From NCBI GenBank assembly GCA_030248215.1, contig JASANG010003708.1:1-64000 (forward strand): a stretch of DNA of 64,000 nt, given 5' to 3'. Of this stretch, positions 11,684 to 23,945 are shown piece by piece. The notes under the pieces were generated by a model. It was given only the letters and a program-made list of their open reading frames with translations. It was not told the DNA's origin and ran no database searches. How positions within the stretch are numbered: the stretch's first letter is position 1; the number at the start of each line of letters is the position of its first letter. This stretch comes from Enoplolaimus lenunculus. Taxonomy: Eukaryota > Nematoda > Enoplea > Enoplida > Thoracostomopsidae. The translations under genes and the position numbers were made by a program.

Positions 11684-11835
11684 TTGGCCAATGTATAGAA
11701 CATTGCCGGAACAGTAGTATAAGCGTATTCCTGAGCCTAAGCCTAAGCATAAGCATAAAAGATAGTCTAAAGCTTAAACTGACTCTATTACAGCTCCGCT
11801 GGAAAATGATCCGGCCCTATTCTATACATGAGCCA
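11684..11835. mobile_element. MITE family B1 with TTAGGC core
   Basis: The ends are CCAATGTATAGAACA and TCCGGCCCTATTCTATACAT. The core is GAGCCTAAGCCTAAGC followed by AGTCTAAAGCTTAAACTGAC, as in sister copies. Confidence 0.9.
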
Positions 11836-13341
11836 AAACATTTATCAAAAAATGGCTTTCGAAAGGTAATCAGTTATTTACTGCTATTTCTATATGCACT
11901 CGTGATTATGGTCAAATAATTTTCGCACCCTTTCGCAAAACTGTGACTTTCTACTCTAATGACCATAAGTAACTCGGATTTTGCACATATTCCCCCACAT
12001 GCTTGAGCCTAAACCTGAAACTAATCATAAGCTAAGCCGAAATCTGAAAATTTCGAAACGTTAACAAAAGCCAATACCCCTAGCTAGCGTAAAAAAATTT
12101 ATACAGAAATAATGACAGTTAATAATTTCAAGGCTGTTTGCCCGAAAAGGTTCTGGTTCCAACAACATTTCCTTACCTTTAATATACCAACTAATGCAAA
12201 CATGTCATCAATATTAAAATTTTAATATAACAAAAATAAATAATCTGTAAGTTTCACATCATTGAAAATAAATTTACGAGTTATTAACATATAAAATAAA
12301 GCTAATACGTTACGGGGCGTTGCCAAAAAAGTTCCCGACCGGCCATCAAAGTATATGCATGGGTGTAGCAAGGATAGTCCTCTGGGGATCACACAAATAC
12401 TTAAAACATATATCGTGTTAATCGTACAAAAACAGTCACTGCGCGCGCAACAACGCGCTTGAGAAAATAAATTTTGGTACATATACCACTATGGCAATGT
12501 CGGTTCAAAATCGAAAAGCAACAATAACTGATGTGTAGGAATGAAACGCACTGATCACAATTTCGATTTACTAAAAACGAAATTTTTCAAAACCACTTGG
12601 GAGCCGTGGGCACCCTTGTTGCCCCACTTGCTAGGTTCTTGATAGCACAAAATATTTATACACGTTAACCCTTAACAGCAATAGCTTAAACATGTTCACC
12701 CGATTTTTGCCTCAAAACAAACCACAAGGTTGCCGAAAATCCAACATAGTCGAGTCGTAGGTCAGCTAGGAGTGACCTTTCAAACCTAAGCCAAATTAAG
12801 ATGAAACTTGCTCTGGTTTTTCTGTAAGTGTTTGCACCTATTCTACGCAATTTCAGCTTTAAGTAATACAGGTATTTTTACTGAAAAACGTTTTGGTATA
12901 ATATGAAGTTGAACATTTGAGATTACGAGCACCAAAGCTTATTGCATACCGGCTGACCGTCGACAGCGAAACCCGGGTCATGGTTGTTTCCTAGTCAAAA
13001 TTATATTAAAAATTAATAAATAATTTATTTTTTTGAACTTTTTAAATTTGACAAATATATTTTTAATTCGAAAGCGACCGTCTTTAACACAAATTGAAAA
13101 ATGATTGAAAAACTGTGCTTCAAATATTGTGTTATATTAACTGCAAAACACTTAAAAAATGTTGTTTCTATTATAAGGTGCAGTACTAAATAGACTGTAA
13201 GGTAAATAATAATACTAAAAGGTGTGAACGACAAGTGCACTCAGAAAACGAGTATTTTTTGACGTTTGTCTCAATTTTTATTTTGAGTTACTAGTTTGTT
13301 TCTAGTTTTTTTTTCAACTCAGTCTACTTGATAGTTTGTAA
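11836..13341. other. Unassigned sequence
   Basis: No gene is recognised. GAGCCTAAACCTGAAAC near 12005 is a degenerate hexamer patch like those in the MITE cores. A GTAAGG donor-like site on the minus strand near 12175 lacks a matching open exon. Confidence 0.45.
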
Positions 13342-13546
13342 GACCAATGTATAGAACAGGACAGGAACAGTAGTATAAGCATATTCCTAAAGCCTAAACC
13401 TTAGCGTAAGAATGAGCCTATAACTAAAGCCTAAGCCTAAGCGTAAGCGTAAACCTAAACCTAAGCAAAAAATTAATCTAAAGCTTAAGTTTACTCTATT
13501 ACACTCCGGCCGGAAAACGTTCCGGCCCTGTTCTATACATGGGCCC
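13342..13546. mobile_element. MITE family B1, best-preserved copy
   Basis: The inverted ends are GACCAATGTATAGAACAGGA and TTCCGGCCCTGTTCTATACA. The middle has GCCTAAGCCTAAGCG and related hexamers. About 205 bp, non-coding. Confidence 0.92.
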
Positions 13547-14397
13547 TTTCTAAACTGAGTAAAATATATCTTCAGCATCGTAGATGTTTTGACTACAGCT
13601 CGTTTATGAGTTGAATACTCTTGAAATTTCTTCCTACTAAGCTTCCATTAAAACCAAAGCTTAAGCTTGCGTAATGTCAAAATGTGAAGATTTCAAAAAC
13701 TGCGGTGCGAAGTGTGTACAAAGGCCAGTTTTTATTTTGTAGAAATACTCTCGATCGCGCAGGTATCTATGAGAAAACGCAAAGCCTAATGTATGGGCAA
13801 ACAGACCAGACAAACGAACATCCACGGTTCGACCCCCGAGTACAAAACATAAAACGTTTCGTGAAACTCTGAGCTTCACAGCTTGTTGTTTTGCTGCGCT
13901 GTATGAAACATGAATTATGAATATAAAAGTATTTTAAACGGTATTTTTTTACTAAAATGAACATTGTAAACCACGATTTAAACCGAAAACATGCCTATAT
14001 TCAGGTATAAAACTTATTCGTTATACGAAAAACTGGTGCACCCTGCTGTATTCTTTAAACCAGTTTACAAATTCAGCAAAAAACAGGTAATTTATTTCGC
14101 AACCTATTTTCAACGATAAAGCGGTTTCCCAGTGGAACGCGTCCTAATTTTGAATTCGGCAAAAGTTGAAACCAGAAGTAAACAACTCTTAAAGCCAAGC
14201 GAGCTATGAAAAACTTTCATATTCACAAATAGTATTTGGTTTAAGTTCCGGAACGTTTGAAAAGAAATCACACGACAAAGCGGGTCGGTTCGTGCTCAAA
14301 GAATACGTTGTGAAAACATGAGTTTCGAAAAATTACTTATTTTGAAATGTTAGTCAAACTTCTATAGTAGAGTGCTTAGCGGTGGATCAAGAATTTC
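13547..14397. other. Unassigned sequence
   Basis: Only short overlapping open frames on both strands, with no splice support or recognised motif. Confidence 0.45.
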
Positions 14398-14556
14398 AGA
14401 CGGTGGACAGGCGGAAAAAAGTTATGAAACGCAATTTTACTGTATGCTGCATATGTGCCATTAGCAGCGAAAAATTGTAAGGTGGTTAGGACATTACCAT
14501 TTTATATCAAAAAATTTTCTGATGGGGGGCGCACGCCCCCACATCCCCTGTGATCG
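14398..14556. mobile_element. Repeat family I copy
   Basis: Shares GTTATGAAACGCAATTTTAC, CTGTATGCTGCATA and AATTTTCTGATGGGGGGC with 10062-10216. The GGGGGGCGCACGCCCCC block near 14524 is a strong local palindrome. Confidence 0.75.
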
Positions 14557-14656
14557 GTTGTTCCAAGTGATTTATAATACAAACCCCATAAAAATACGAC
14601 ACGAATACCTTAAACGTAGTTTAATTAATAAAACTTGCAAGGCATATAACATATAT

Positions 14657-15056
14657 CAGGGTGCAACCGGAATTATAAAATACCGGACCCGGAAAGTAGG
14701 AAATACCGGAACCATAGCTGAAACCGGAAAACAAAAAATACTTGTAACCGAAAAATCCATTTTTAACGCATCTTTGACGATTTTAATGGTGTAAACGCAC
14801 CATTTAGAATGCCAAAATCCTGAAACAAATGCAGTAGCTGGAAATGTATGATAAATTATGGAGTGGGACGCAAATTGAAAATTTTGGCACTACATGCTCA
14901 GGACAATTTTAGAAAAATAACCTAGGATAATATGCCAATTTTTCTTAACATTTCGAAAGAAAAACTTCCAATACCGAAAATATCGTAAAATTTCGGTGAA
15001 AAAATACCGGATTTATTAACCGAACGGGATAGTGAAAAATACCGGATTCCCCTTGG
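14657..15056. mobile_element. Possible hAT-like non-autonomous element (ACCGGA repeats)
   Basis: Starts CAGGGTGCAACCGGAATTAT and ends with AAATACCGGATTCCCCTTGG, a weak inverted pair. Several AATACCGGA blocks occur near both ends. The CAGGG start is typical of hAT termini (family knowledge). No transposase frame is present. Confidence 0.45.
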
Positions 15057-16458
15057 CAGCGAGGTCTCCTCACAGCATCACTAAGTCCCTGTACAACCCC
15101 ACAACCACAAATACAGCAAAATGATTTCTGTAGGGGTCAAGTAAAATTTTCATAACACAATTATTTCAACACAGATTAAAACATTTGGGCCAGTGAATTG
15201 GAGAGTAAGACGATACGCCCCCCTGGCAACCCAAAATTGTAGTCCTACCCGTCAAAATGTGCTGGTAGGCATTAGAGGCGGCACTCTCCAATCCGTTAAC
15301 AAATTATCTGTAACTTTTCATGAACCGTCATGTAAATTAAATGAAACAATTTTAGTCGTTTTGAGTTGTGTCCTTGTAGCTAATACTCGTTGCTTTCTGC
15401 AACATGCAGTGTTTTAGTATCGAAATATTGTCAAGAATTCATAGTTTGACCGTCTGAATGAAATATGTAAAAGAATTTGTTCAAATTTAAGATAAGAACT
15501 TTAAGTATGAAAATATGAGGGTTGCAAGTTCGAAGCTACAATGCAAACATTTCAAAACTCGATGGGTTTTTTGTGAACTGCCTTGCCATTTCGCTAGCTT
15601 GAGATTAAGCTCTGGTCTTAGACTTGTCTTCGTGATTAGGTTTGTGCTGAGGTTCAGGGTTAGGCTAAAGTTTACACATTCCAGGTTTAGGCTACCATTT
15701 ATCCGGAATTTAGGTTTACGGTGAAATTTTCACGGAATCAAGATTTTGTTTAAAGCTCATACAAGATATAGATTTAAACTAAAGCCTATCCGAAATATCG
15801 ATTTAGACTAAAGCTGATACGCAAGCTAATTTTTTGAGCTTAGGAAATCTTAAGTACAATAATACGAAGGTCCGTGCTCCGTTAAATGCTGACCGTTCAA
15901 ATTCGCTACAATCAAGGATCTACCAAAGATTATATTTCGGAATCAACTACAACCCCACGTCCTGTGTGCAAAAACATTTCCATACTTGGCCCATATTCTG
16001 AAATGCGCATAGCACCTATCTCCAGATAGCGATTGACTGTCAAACTACCAAACTCCTGCAATTGTGGATCATAATACTGGCACACAAGTAGGGCATCCCA
16101 CGGGTTATATTAACAAAAACCTGCAAGGGTCCGTTCCTGGAAGCTCAGCGGTTTCTATCCCGTCTATCCTCTTTGTAGGTAAATGAGGTGCTTTCGTTTA
16201 GTTAAGATGTATTTTATTGCATAACTCGTTTAATTACTGCACGATCACAAGGAATTTAGCATTGATCCTATATTATATTAACTTTGCAACAAAATTGCAA
16301 ATTATGAATAAATAAACGACTAAAAAGATGCAACTTTTAACAAACACAACATCTTGCTAAAACAGTATAATTTAGATGTAAATAACCTTGATATACCACA
16401 CACACTGCAACGAGTAGATGCAAAAATTGCAAGTTGCACTTGGCGAAAGTGCACAAGG
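15057..16458. other. Unassigned; small inverted repeat and hexamer patch
   Basis: ATTGGAGAGT at about 15199 and ACTCTCCAAT at about 15283 form a 10-bp inverted pair about 95 bp apart, possibly a tiny MITE. Degenerate TTAGG-type words occur at 15600-15850. A family C half-copy (CCCATATTCTGAAATGCG) lies near 15992. No gene is seen. Confidence 0.45.
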
Positions 16459-16585
16459 CGATAAATTATATATATAAATTTATATAAATATATATTATAA
16501 ATCTAATTATACATATTTATATAAATATATAAACAATGTACATATATCTATATCTACATATATATACATACATGCATATGTATAT
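16459..16585. repeat. (AT)-rich simple sequence
   Basis: About 125 bp of TATATAAATTTATATAAAT-type sequence ending in TATATACATACATGCATATG. Immediately upstream of the MITE at 16586. Confidence 0.9.
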
Positions 16586-16953
16586 ATGTCGTAGCCCAAG
16601 CCAAAGTTTAGCCCTATTCCGAATTGGGCAGGACCAGGGCGTAATTACGACTTGGGCTAGCCTACGGCGTATTTCTTTGGATGCGACAAGTTAGCGCCTT
16701 GTGACTGCTTACTACCTTAATGCCATACTCAAATACGATTGGTTGATGCGAATACTTTTTCTGATTGGCAAAATAATCGCCACCTAGTGGCTTCCTTATA
16801 TTTTGTTTTACTGAGCACAGGGGAATAGCAAGAAACCAACCACGCAACCAAAGAAAACCCAAAGAAATCTGCCAGATCCCCCGACCCACCGTAATTATGC
16901 TTTGGACAACCCCAATTCGGAATTGGGCTGAATTACGACATGGGCTACGACAT
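16586..16953. mobile_element. MITE family J, TATGTCGTAGCCCA ends
   Basis: About 368 bp bounded by TATGTCGTAGCCCAAG and CATGGGCTACGACATA, an inverted pair. Inside each end are CCGAATTGGGC and AATTCGGAATTGGGC blocks, also inverted. No transposase is present. The open frames inside are not credible genes. Confidence 0.85.
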
Positions 16954-18060
16954 ATTTGTGTATCAGTTACTCGCGTCAGAACCACGACGATGGTAGTGGA
17001 TAGCACTCAATTTGCAACACAAGACCCAACATTACTATTAGTAGGCTTACTTAATTTGACCCTTATCAATAACAATTAAAATCTTCAAAAATATATTTTC
17101 CAATTTAGTACAGCAATGAATAACCCGAATTCACTGAATTCTCAGTCTAAAACCATGTTTCCGCTCCGCCAGAACCCATGCAGGTGCCTCATGCTGCCGA
17201 GCACCAACTCATTTTCGGAGCAGAGCCCAACTAACTGGGAAGCGGTGGTATGTGCGGCGTTTGCTAATTATAAACAGTTTACTCCGTCAAAGATTTCAAA
17301 ATTTCCACATTTTGCCTAACATAGACTTAGTCTTAAGCTTGTGAATAAAGTATAACAATGTTGTAGCTATGTCATTTTTCATTCATTTGTTTTCTCGGCG
17401 AAATTTCAAATATAGCACTGAATATTGGCCCGTGTTTCAGACTTTTATCACTAACGTTTAATACTTTATAGATGTCATAAATGGGTAATCTATACCGCGG
17501 CTCAGGTACTAAAACTATGTTCGGTATCTAAGCAAGGCTTAATGTTGTTAACAATGCTTTCAGGCAAGGGACCAGTAACGGAAACAAGAGCGATGGGGGT
17601 ACCTACAGGGTGCAATATAAATACACATAATAGCGAAAGAACCTCGCAAGCGAAGCGAACAAGAAGCCAAACGCAAATTTAGCATTAAATCACATTTAAT
17701 TTCGGAAATCTAAGGGGAGGGCCGCCCTTCTGATGTAAGTTTGCTTACATCAAATCGAATATACAAAAGCAATAAAAACAATAACAACATGATTGTTTTC
17801 TATTTAAGGTCCATGAGCCATGAAACCTTATATTTCGATATATCAGTGTTTATAAAGCTGCCTAGGATACCAATTCTACATTAAACCCTGGTAAGCAAAT
17901 CCTAAACAAACATAGCAATAGATTCTAGAGAGAGAGACATAGGAATACTACTTTAGGTACAAATTTTAAGCGCTGGGTTTAGTTCAATGGGTTAATGTTT
18001 TCTAATTAATATATGTATATACATTAATAAAGCATGATTTCACAAAGTGTTAATATTTTC
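16954..18060. other. Unassigned sequence
   Basis: A 67-codon frame at 17116-17319 has no splice or motif support. GCAAGCGAAGCGAACAAGAA near 17648 is a diverged copy of the word near 9778. Confidence 0.45.
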
Positions 18061-18205
18061 GACCAATGTTACTTTTAGGGGCGTAACAGTAGATTAAGCG
18101 TATTCTTAAGCCTAAGCCTAAGCAAAAAATGTAATCTAGTATGTAAACCTACTCTTTCATAGACCCGCCAGAAACCTGGACGCCCCTTAAAGTAACATGC
18201 GCCAT
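18061..18205. mobile_element. MITE family B2 with TTAGGC core
   Basis: The ends are GACCAATGTTACTTTTAGGG and CGCCCCTTAAAGTAACATG. The core is TTAAGCCTAAGCCTAAGC and the sub-terminal block is TGTAATCTAG. Confidence 0.9.
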
Positions 18206-18310
18206 ATTCTCAAATATGTTAGGGCATCTGTCACTGATTAGTTGGTTCAATGTCCAGTCTCTGGTTCGCATATACTTGTCAAAGCCTTTAGAATGAATTA
18301 TAATATATAC

Positions 18311-18445
18311 ACGCCAGTAGCCAGGTCACCTTAATGAGGGGGGCTAAAAAATTTTCAGGGGGGCATACACAAGGGTTTTCGATGACTTACAGGCAAGGTT
18401 AAAAATTTCTTGAGTGTCCGAAATTGAACCCTCCTGCCTCGGAGA
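18311..18445. mobile_element. MITE family A, partial copy
   Basis: CAGTAGCCAGGTCACCTTAA, GGGGGGCTAAAAAATTTTCA and GTTTTCGATGACTTAC match the left part of other copies. The right end is lost where the next repeat starts. Confidence 0.8.
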
Positions 18446-18563
18446 TTAAGGGTTCCGCTATATTTTACTGAGCCGCCACCGCGGGCCGGCACACGGCGGT
18501 GTGCGGTAATTTTCCATAAAATGTGTTACAACTGCTCGCGGCGGAGCGAGCGTAGCCCTTACC
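18446..18563. mobile_element. GC-rich inverted-repeat element, family K
   Basis: GGTTCCGCTATATTTTACTG resembles the ends of elements at 51458-51609 and 60378-61080. The interior is GC-rich (GCCGGCACACGGCGGTGTGC, itself nearly palindromic). Confidence 0.65.
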
Positions 18564-19087
18564 ATTTCCCACATAAAGTTCCTATACCATCAGTTACTCA
18601 TCTCAAATTGCGCACACGAAAGGGATCAGATCTTTTATTCCTACCATAAAAAATATAACTCAAATACAACAGAAAACGTTCAACTTGGAAACAGTTATCT
18701 TATAAGCGATGTAAATCAAAAGCCTATTGCTAACTGGTGATAGTATCTGATACAAAAGCAAGTTGAAAATGCGACTAAAGCGGAATAGACAATGTTATGC
18801 ATGAACAGTAACAAATCACCTTAAAACCTGACCGAACTCATAAATTAAAGTGTTTACATTTACTCTGGAATGCTAATAATTACAAATCTGTAAATAACAT
18901 AAAAGAACAAAGCGCAACGACAAGAATTATTGCTTCCTTTGCTGTCAGTAAATGTATGAGAGCTTTGAGTAAACTCACAGTTGTTGGGGCGGTCTATCAG
19001 GAAATAGTTTGACTCAAATGTTACACTTTCATTCATTCTATGTTTTAAGGTTTACACGGATTTGCCTTGAAGCATCGCAATCAAAAA
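18564..19087. other. Unassigned sequence
   Basis: No gene or recognised repeat is seen. Confidence 0.5.
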
Positions 19088-19335
19088 CGCCCCATTCACA
19101 CGTGCAAGTTTTTGCAGCCAGAACTCGCAGCGGCATCTTGCACGAAATACGTTCAGCTGCAAGTATTTTCAAAGGAACTTTCCGACTGACCAATCAAACT
19201 GCAGGTGCAAGAAATTCAAGCGACTTGCAACTGCGTTAACAGGTTCGAATTAAATTCAATAGCATGAATTCCAGTGAATAATTTGCATCTGCAAGAGCTT
19301 CAAAGCTGGTTTGTGACCAAACTTGCACAGTAACG
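19088..19335. mobile_element. Repeat family G (CATTCACACGTGCAAG)
   Basis: CCCCATTCACACGTGCAAG at the left matches, inverted, the right end of the element at 63203-63398 (CTTGCACATGTGAATAGGGC). Repeated TGCAAG/CTTGCA words fill both copies. Boundaries are approximate. Confidence 0.6.
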
Positions 19336-19686
19336 AATTTTGTGATAAATTTTTTGGCGAAAATAATGATTTGAGAATAGGTTAAAACCATCAAAAGTTA
19401 TAAAAGGGCCAAAAAAATTTCACAACTCAAAGTTAAATATTCAAAATGCGAGAAAACTCTTATATTTCTTGACGACAAATGTGAAACGCTTGCGAGGTAT
19501 AGTTTGAATCCATTCAGAGCATCAAAAGTTAGCTTTAAGTTACGGAATGGGTACTGTGCACTATTTCAGATTATTAAGTAGAGTACACGATTCATTTTAT
19601 GAACGCTTGCTTGAAACAACTTTAGATACCATACAATTCGATTAGCATAAATTACTTTTGCAACATTCAATAATCATTAAGTCGAA
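19336..19686. other. Unassigned sequence
   Basis: AT-rich with no recognised feature. Confidence 0.5.
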
Positions 19687-19877
19687 TGGTCCATGTATAG
19701 AACAGGGTCGGATTGTTTTCTGGCGGGGCTGCAACAGAGTCAGTTTAAGCTTTAGACTGACTTTTTTGCTTAGGCTTAGGCTTAGGCTTAGGGTTAGGAA
19801 TAAGCTCATCCTTACGCTTAGGTTTAGACTTAGGTTACGCTTATACTACTGTTCCGGAGATGTTCTATACATGGGCC
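19687..19877. mobile_element. MITE family B1 with TTAGGC core
   Basis: Opposite orientation to the other B1 copies. The ends are TCCATGTATAGAACAGGGTC and GATGTTCTATACATGGGCC. The core is GCTTAGGCTTAGGCTTAGG. Confidence 0.92.
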
Positions 19878-20593
19878 GTCGAATAACAACCTATATATAT
19901 TTTTAAATAAAGGAAAAAATACTCTTAAATATAAAGAAAACCCACTTAGAACATGATTACGGTTTACGCCAGGCCTGATCAGAAAAGAACAACACCCAAA
20001 AATGGGTTTTTCGTCCAAACATCTTCACCGGTTTTGCAAAAATAGCCCTAAAATGGCTTCATCACAGCTAATACTCGCAGTCCATGGCCCAAATTATTGA
20101 AGACTCGAAAAACAAGGACATTTACAGACTGTAGAATAACTTGCAAAGGTCAAAATAGATTTGTCGCTCGCTACGCTAAATCGCCAAAAAAGTTTCAGAC
20201 GTGGTTATCCCCATCCGGATGAAATCTTGACTGCCACAGTCTTTACTGAATATTGTTTCCATGACAACGGTAACAAAATTAGTCAGACTAATTTCTAAAC
20301 ATAGACAAAACAACCGTTGTCAGTAGGGCATACCCAAGTAATATGTTGCTTATGCGAAAATTCGTATATTTTACACCAATAGCTTAATCAGTAAGCTGAT
20401 CTAGGGTTTTCCGGCGGAAGCGGATACTTTTTGAGCTTTGTAATTTGCGGTTTTTCAACCGAGTTTAACAAATATTTCGATCAAATCTTTTAAACTGGTG
20501 TAGTATTTTGGCCATATTTTTAGCGATTTTGGATAGAAAATACAGTGTGCATGACTGTAGTACTGATAGTATTTAATTGGTAAAGCGCCTGAG
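19878..20593. other. Unassigned sequence
   Basis: No supported gene is seen. A CGCTCGCTACGC word near 20166 belongs to the diverged GCGAGCGAAGCG group. Confidence 0.45.
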
Positions 20594-20763
20594 TCAGGCC
20601 CGAAGCCAGCTCACCTTGGTCGATGGATTTGAAAATTTTCAGGATGAGCATACAAGGGTTTTTGATGACTTACGAGCAAAGTTGGAATTTCCTAGGGGGG
20701 AGCAAAATTGATCCAGGGGGAACTGAGCCTGCTGGGCTCCTCTGGCTGCGGGTAGGACCTGAG
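20594..20763. mobile_element. MITE family A copy
   Basis: Left end GGCCCGAAGCCAGCTCACCT, right end CTCTGGCTGCGGGTAGGACC. GTTTTTGATGACTTACGAGC is inside. Confidence 0.85.
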
Positions 20764-20980
20764 TTTGTCACACGCTTTAAAATTTAAAGTGAGGACTTAG
20801 ATTTTATTTAAATCAAGCATTTCGATGGAGTTTGTATCTCAAACATACAATTATTTCAAAGAGTGCAATCAAAAACTATAAATCCCATCATATAAGTTCT
20901 TAGTGTATATATACGGATTAAATTTCATCGAACACCGAAGCCTCAACGCGATGTTTGTTTCAAATCGTTAGCTTAAATTA

Positions 20981-21203
20981 GGGCTCATATTCTCAAATGT
21001 GTATAGCAACTATCATCAGTTAGTAATAGGTTTTCAAACTCACTAACTGTTGCAGATTTTAAACTCAAAAGTGGTGCAGCAGTAGAGCAAATTATATGCG
21101 AAAAATGTGCTAAATTTTGAGCTTCAGCAAACACTGGTTCGAAAGTTACAGAACCTATCACCAACTGGTGATACGTGCTGCTACATTTACGACTACGGAC
21201 CCC
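20981..21203. mobile_element. Snap-back MITE, family C
   Basis: GGGCTCATATTCTCAAATGT with TATAGCAACTATCA at the left pairs with ACCTATCACCAACTGGTGAT and CATTTACGACTACGGACCCC at the right. Similar pairs are at 21917-22139 and 57474-57668. Confidence 0.8.
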
Positions 21204-21916
21204 AAGTACACGACAAAATATAACATTAAAATCAACCGCTGTTAATCCTCAACTTGTGCGTTACAATGAACAGATTCAAAATAATATAATCTGAAAGCAT
21301 CTTGACCTTGACACCTAAACCTATGCTTCCGCCTAAACCTAATCATAATCCACATTCAGCCAATAATAACCAGTTTTTGTCACTGGTGCTCCGGAACAGT
21401 CAAAAATGACGTATTGTGTAATACTCTCTCGTAGAGATTTATTCAGTACAAAAATCGAAAGGGCTAATTTATGATTTATAAATCAAGCAAGAACTTAATA
21501 ATGAACGCAGCGTAACGATGGCAATATTATTAAGACAGTAATTAACTCGTGTTAAAGTGAACAATTTTTGTAATCTTTGTGAACTTTGAAAAATGTACGG
21601 CTCAGAGTTGTGGTCGATCCATGCAATACTTACGCATGACTTATAAAAAAAGAGGTTTAGAGATCTTTTCACGTCAAATAGAAACATTTTCGCGGTTGTA
21701 AAACCGGTTTGCCGTTTTATAAATGAAGCATTCCTAAGAAAAACATGGCAAATTACAAAAAATAGTCATAAAATGAAACCTATACCAGCATCCGACTTAT
21801 CTGTTGATTCAGCTTATTTCGGCAACGGGCGTTCTTTTTATTGCGAAATACTCGGGTTTTGTTAAAACACCAAGTGATCTTATGATCATTCAGCAAGCTT
21901 GAATTATGCTTAGTTC
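21204..21916. other. Unassigned sequence
   Basis: Contains a short degenerate CCTAAACCTATGC patch near 21315. No supported gene. Confidence 0.45.
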
Positions 21917-22139
21917 TGAGCTTGTATTCTCAAATGTGTGTAGCACCTATTACCAATTGGCGATAGGCCTTGTAACTTTCGAACCACGGAATGGTGAGAT
22001 TTAAAATTTGGCACATTTATTGCATTCATTTACTCTACTGCTGTGCAAATTTTGATATATGCATTGGAGTTATTCGTGCGATTGAAAACCTACTATTAAC
22101 TTGTGATAGGTGCTGTGTACATTTGAAAATACGGGCCCG
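21917..22139. mobile_element. Snap-back MITE, family C
   Basis: GTATTCTCAAATGTGTGTAG...ACCAATTGGCGATAGG at the left pairs with ACTTGTGATAGGTGCTGTG and CATTTGAAAATACGGGCCC at the right. The ends form long imperfect inverted repeats. Confidence 0.85.
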
Positions 22140-22754
22140 AATGTCTTCGTTAAAAGAGTACGCGGTGAGAATTTGAGATTTCCGTGGAAAACCTAAATAT
22201 TTGTTTGACGTCCAGGAACTCTTAAAATTTAATAAATGAGCAGTACTGGAGCAGGCTAATGTGAGCGCCTCTCAAAATTCCGGGATGGGCGAACCCCTGC
22301 AATGATTGAAATATTTTTCAAAATTTTTGTTTAAAATCTTGTTAGGTCGGTATCCCCCCTCTTTGGGATGGGGATCCTTAACGGGGGGTATGGGAAGTGG
22401 CTGCTCCGGCCTTGAAAATTATGAATTTCTAAAAAAGTAAAATACAATTAGCATCTTTAGTTTACGCATTCGTTCCTGATTTGACGTCGACTAACAAACA
22501 TTTCTAGACAACTTTTCAAATCAGGACGGAATTAACCATAATAAAGTTTAGACGTTTTTGGAAACCTTGAGACAAAAACAATTTGCGATCAAGTAAAAAT
22601 AATGAAAAAATATGGCACAAAATTTCCAAATTTCTTTCTTCATCTTATGAAGTCTTTAGCGGCACAAATTTTTCACACCGTTCACTGAGTTTCATGAATA
22701 TCCAAGTTTAAAGGTGACGGTGCAATTGTAATAATATATACTGATCCACATTCG

Positions 22755-22791
<37 letters not shown>

Positions 22792-23022
22792 AACACGAGT
22801 GATATTGATGATGCTGATGATGATAAGTGAACAATGATTTTCTAAACAAAAACAACTTTAAAATAAAAATCCAAAATGATTTTAAGTTGTTGAAAAAATA
22901 AATTTTGAATGAAATATTTGAAAAATGAGAACGGAAATCCTATTAAACACGGTGTGGCGTGAAAAAACATCCGTTGACATCCGTTGAAAATGGTTCTTTT
23001 ATCGATCAAACTACAGTCATCG
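22140..23022. other. Unassigned sequence
   Basis: AT-rich, with the CAA microsatellite at 22757-22791 and a short GATGATGCTGATGATGAT run after it. No gene is recognised. Confidence 0.45.
22757..22791. repeat. (CAA)n microsatellite
   Basis: About eleven CAA triplets without interruption, followed by a short GAT-rich run. Confidence 0.95.
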
Positions 23023-23025
23023 TTG

Positions 23026-23360
23026 GTGATACGAAGAGTGGATAATCGCTATTTAACAAGAGTGTGCAACTGGGTACGTAAGAAACATTGTGCCCAGCGC
23101 ATGTTGCGTTTTTCTACACCCCTTATTTAGGGGAGTCACGCGTACCGATCCTATCAATTTCACATGTTAAAATATTCCAATGTTCCAAAGTTGCTCTTCT
23201 TATACGTTAAAGCCCATACACGTATGCTGTGTTTCAAGCGGGGACTGCTCCCTTAATAAGAGAAGGATCAGCCAAATACAGCAACACCTGGTGGTACATT
23301 TTGCGCCATGCGAAACCGCAAGAGTTGCATACTCTTGTATAATGCACTATTGGTGATACT
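23026..23360. mobile_element. MITE family E (AAGAGTGGAT ends)
   Basis: AAGAGTGGATAATCG and AACAAGAGTGTGCAACTGGG at the left. AGAGTTGCATACTCTTGTAT and TAATGCACT at the right. Inverted CACCCCTTATTTAGGGGAG blocks lie inside. Sister copies are at 51128-51443 and 57702-58034. Confidence 0.85.
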
Positions 23361-23452
23361 ACTAGGATTTGTGTCAGTTTGAAGTTATTTACACAAGGCC
23401 TATAGTCTCAACTTCTATAAACCTTATTGTCGGTAGAAGAAGTTGTTGCAAT

Positions 23453-23620
23453 GAACACGTGGTGTAGTGTGGTAGCATACTTGACTCGAGTGCAAGGGGA
23501 CCGAGGTTCGATTTCCGGCGTAGTCCTTAAGTTTGGACAAAACTTTGAACAGGGGTGGCGCAGACCGTGTAGTTCCAGCAGTAGTCATAGGTTTTGACTA
23601 TTTCAGTAAACTTTGTACAG
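23453..23620 (+). mobile_element. tRNA-derived SINE
   Basis: A-box-like TGGTGTAGTGTGGTAGCATA starts near 23460 and a good B box GGTTCGATTTC is at 23505-23515. The spacing suits an internal pol III promoter. A shared tail (TTTGGACAAAAC, GGTTTTGACTATT) joins it to the copy at 3236-3402. No acceptor stem closes around it, so it is not a functional tRNA gene. Confidence 0.75.
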
Positions 23621-23945
23621 AATGGTAAAAAATACCATATCAGGACACTCGAGCCGAGGTCCTTAAAACATCTCGATGAAAATCAATATTTTGTAATAAA
23701 AATTTTGTACTAATTATACTTACATAGCTACTTTCGCTAGCTTCGCTTGGAAACCCTTTTCACTATCATACATTGTGTGACCTCCGTCGAAAATTTCTAC
23801 ATCTATCAGTGAACAATTTCAGCTGCGTTTCATAACAAAGACAAATTCTTGAACTTATCAATGGCAAATATGATTTGGTAGTTGTTTAACCAATTTAAAA
23901 ACATTGTAAACACAGAGTATTTTCCCACAAAATCCCAAACTTACG

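Noticed and set aside
23729-23790. Small minus-strand open interval with a GTAAGT donor, peptide ...GGHTMYDSEKGF...
   Set aside because: The acceptor is poor and lacks a pyrimidine tract, the phase does not fit the other exons, and part of it is the dispersed GCGAAGC repeat word.
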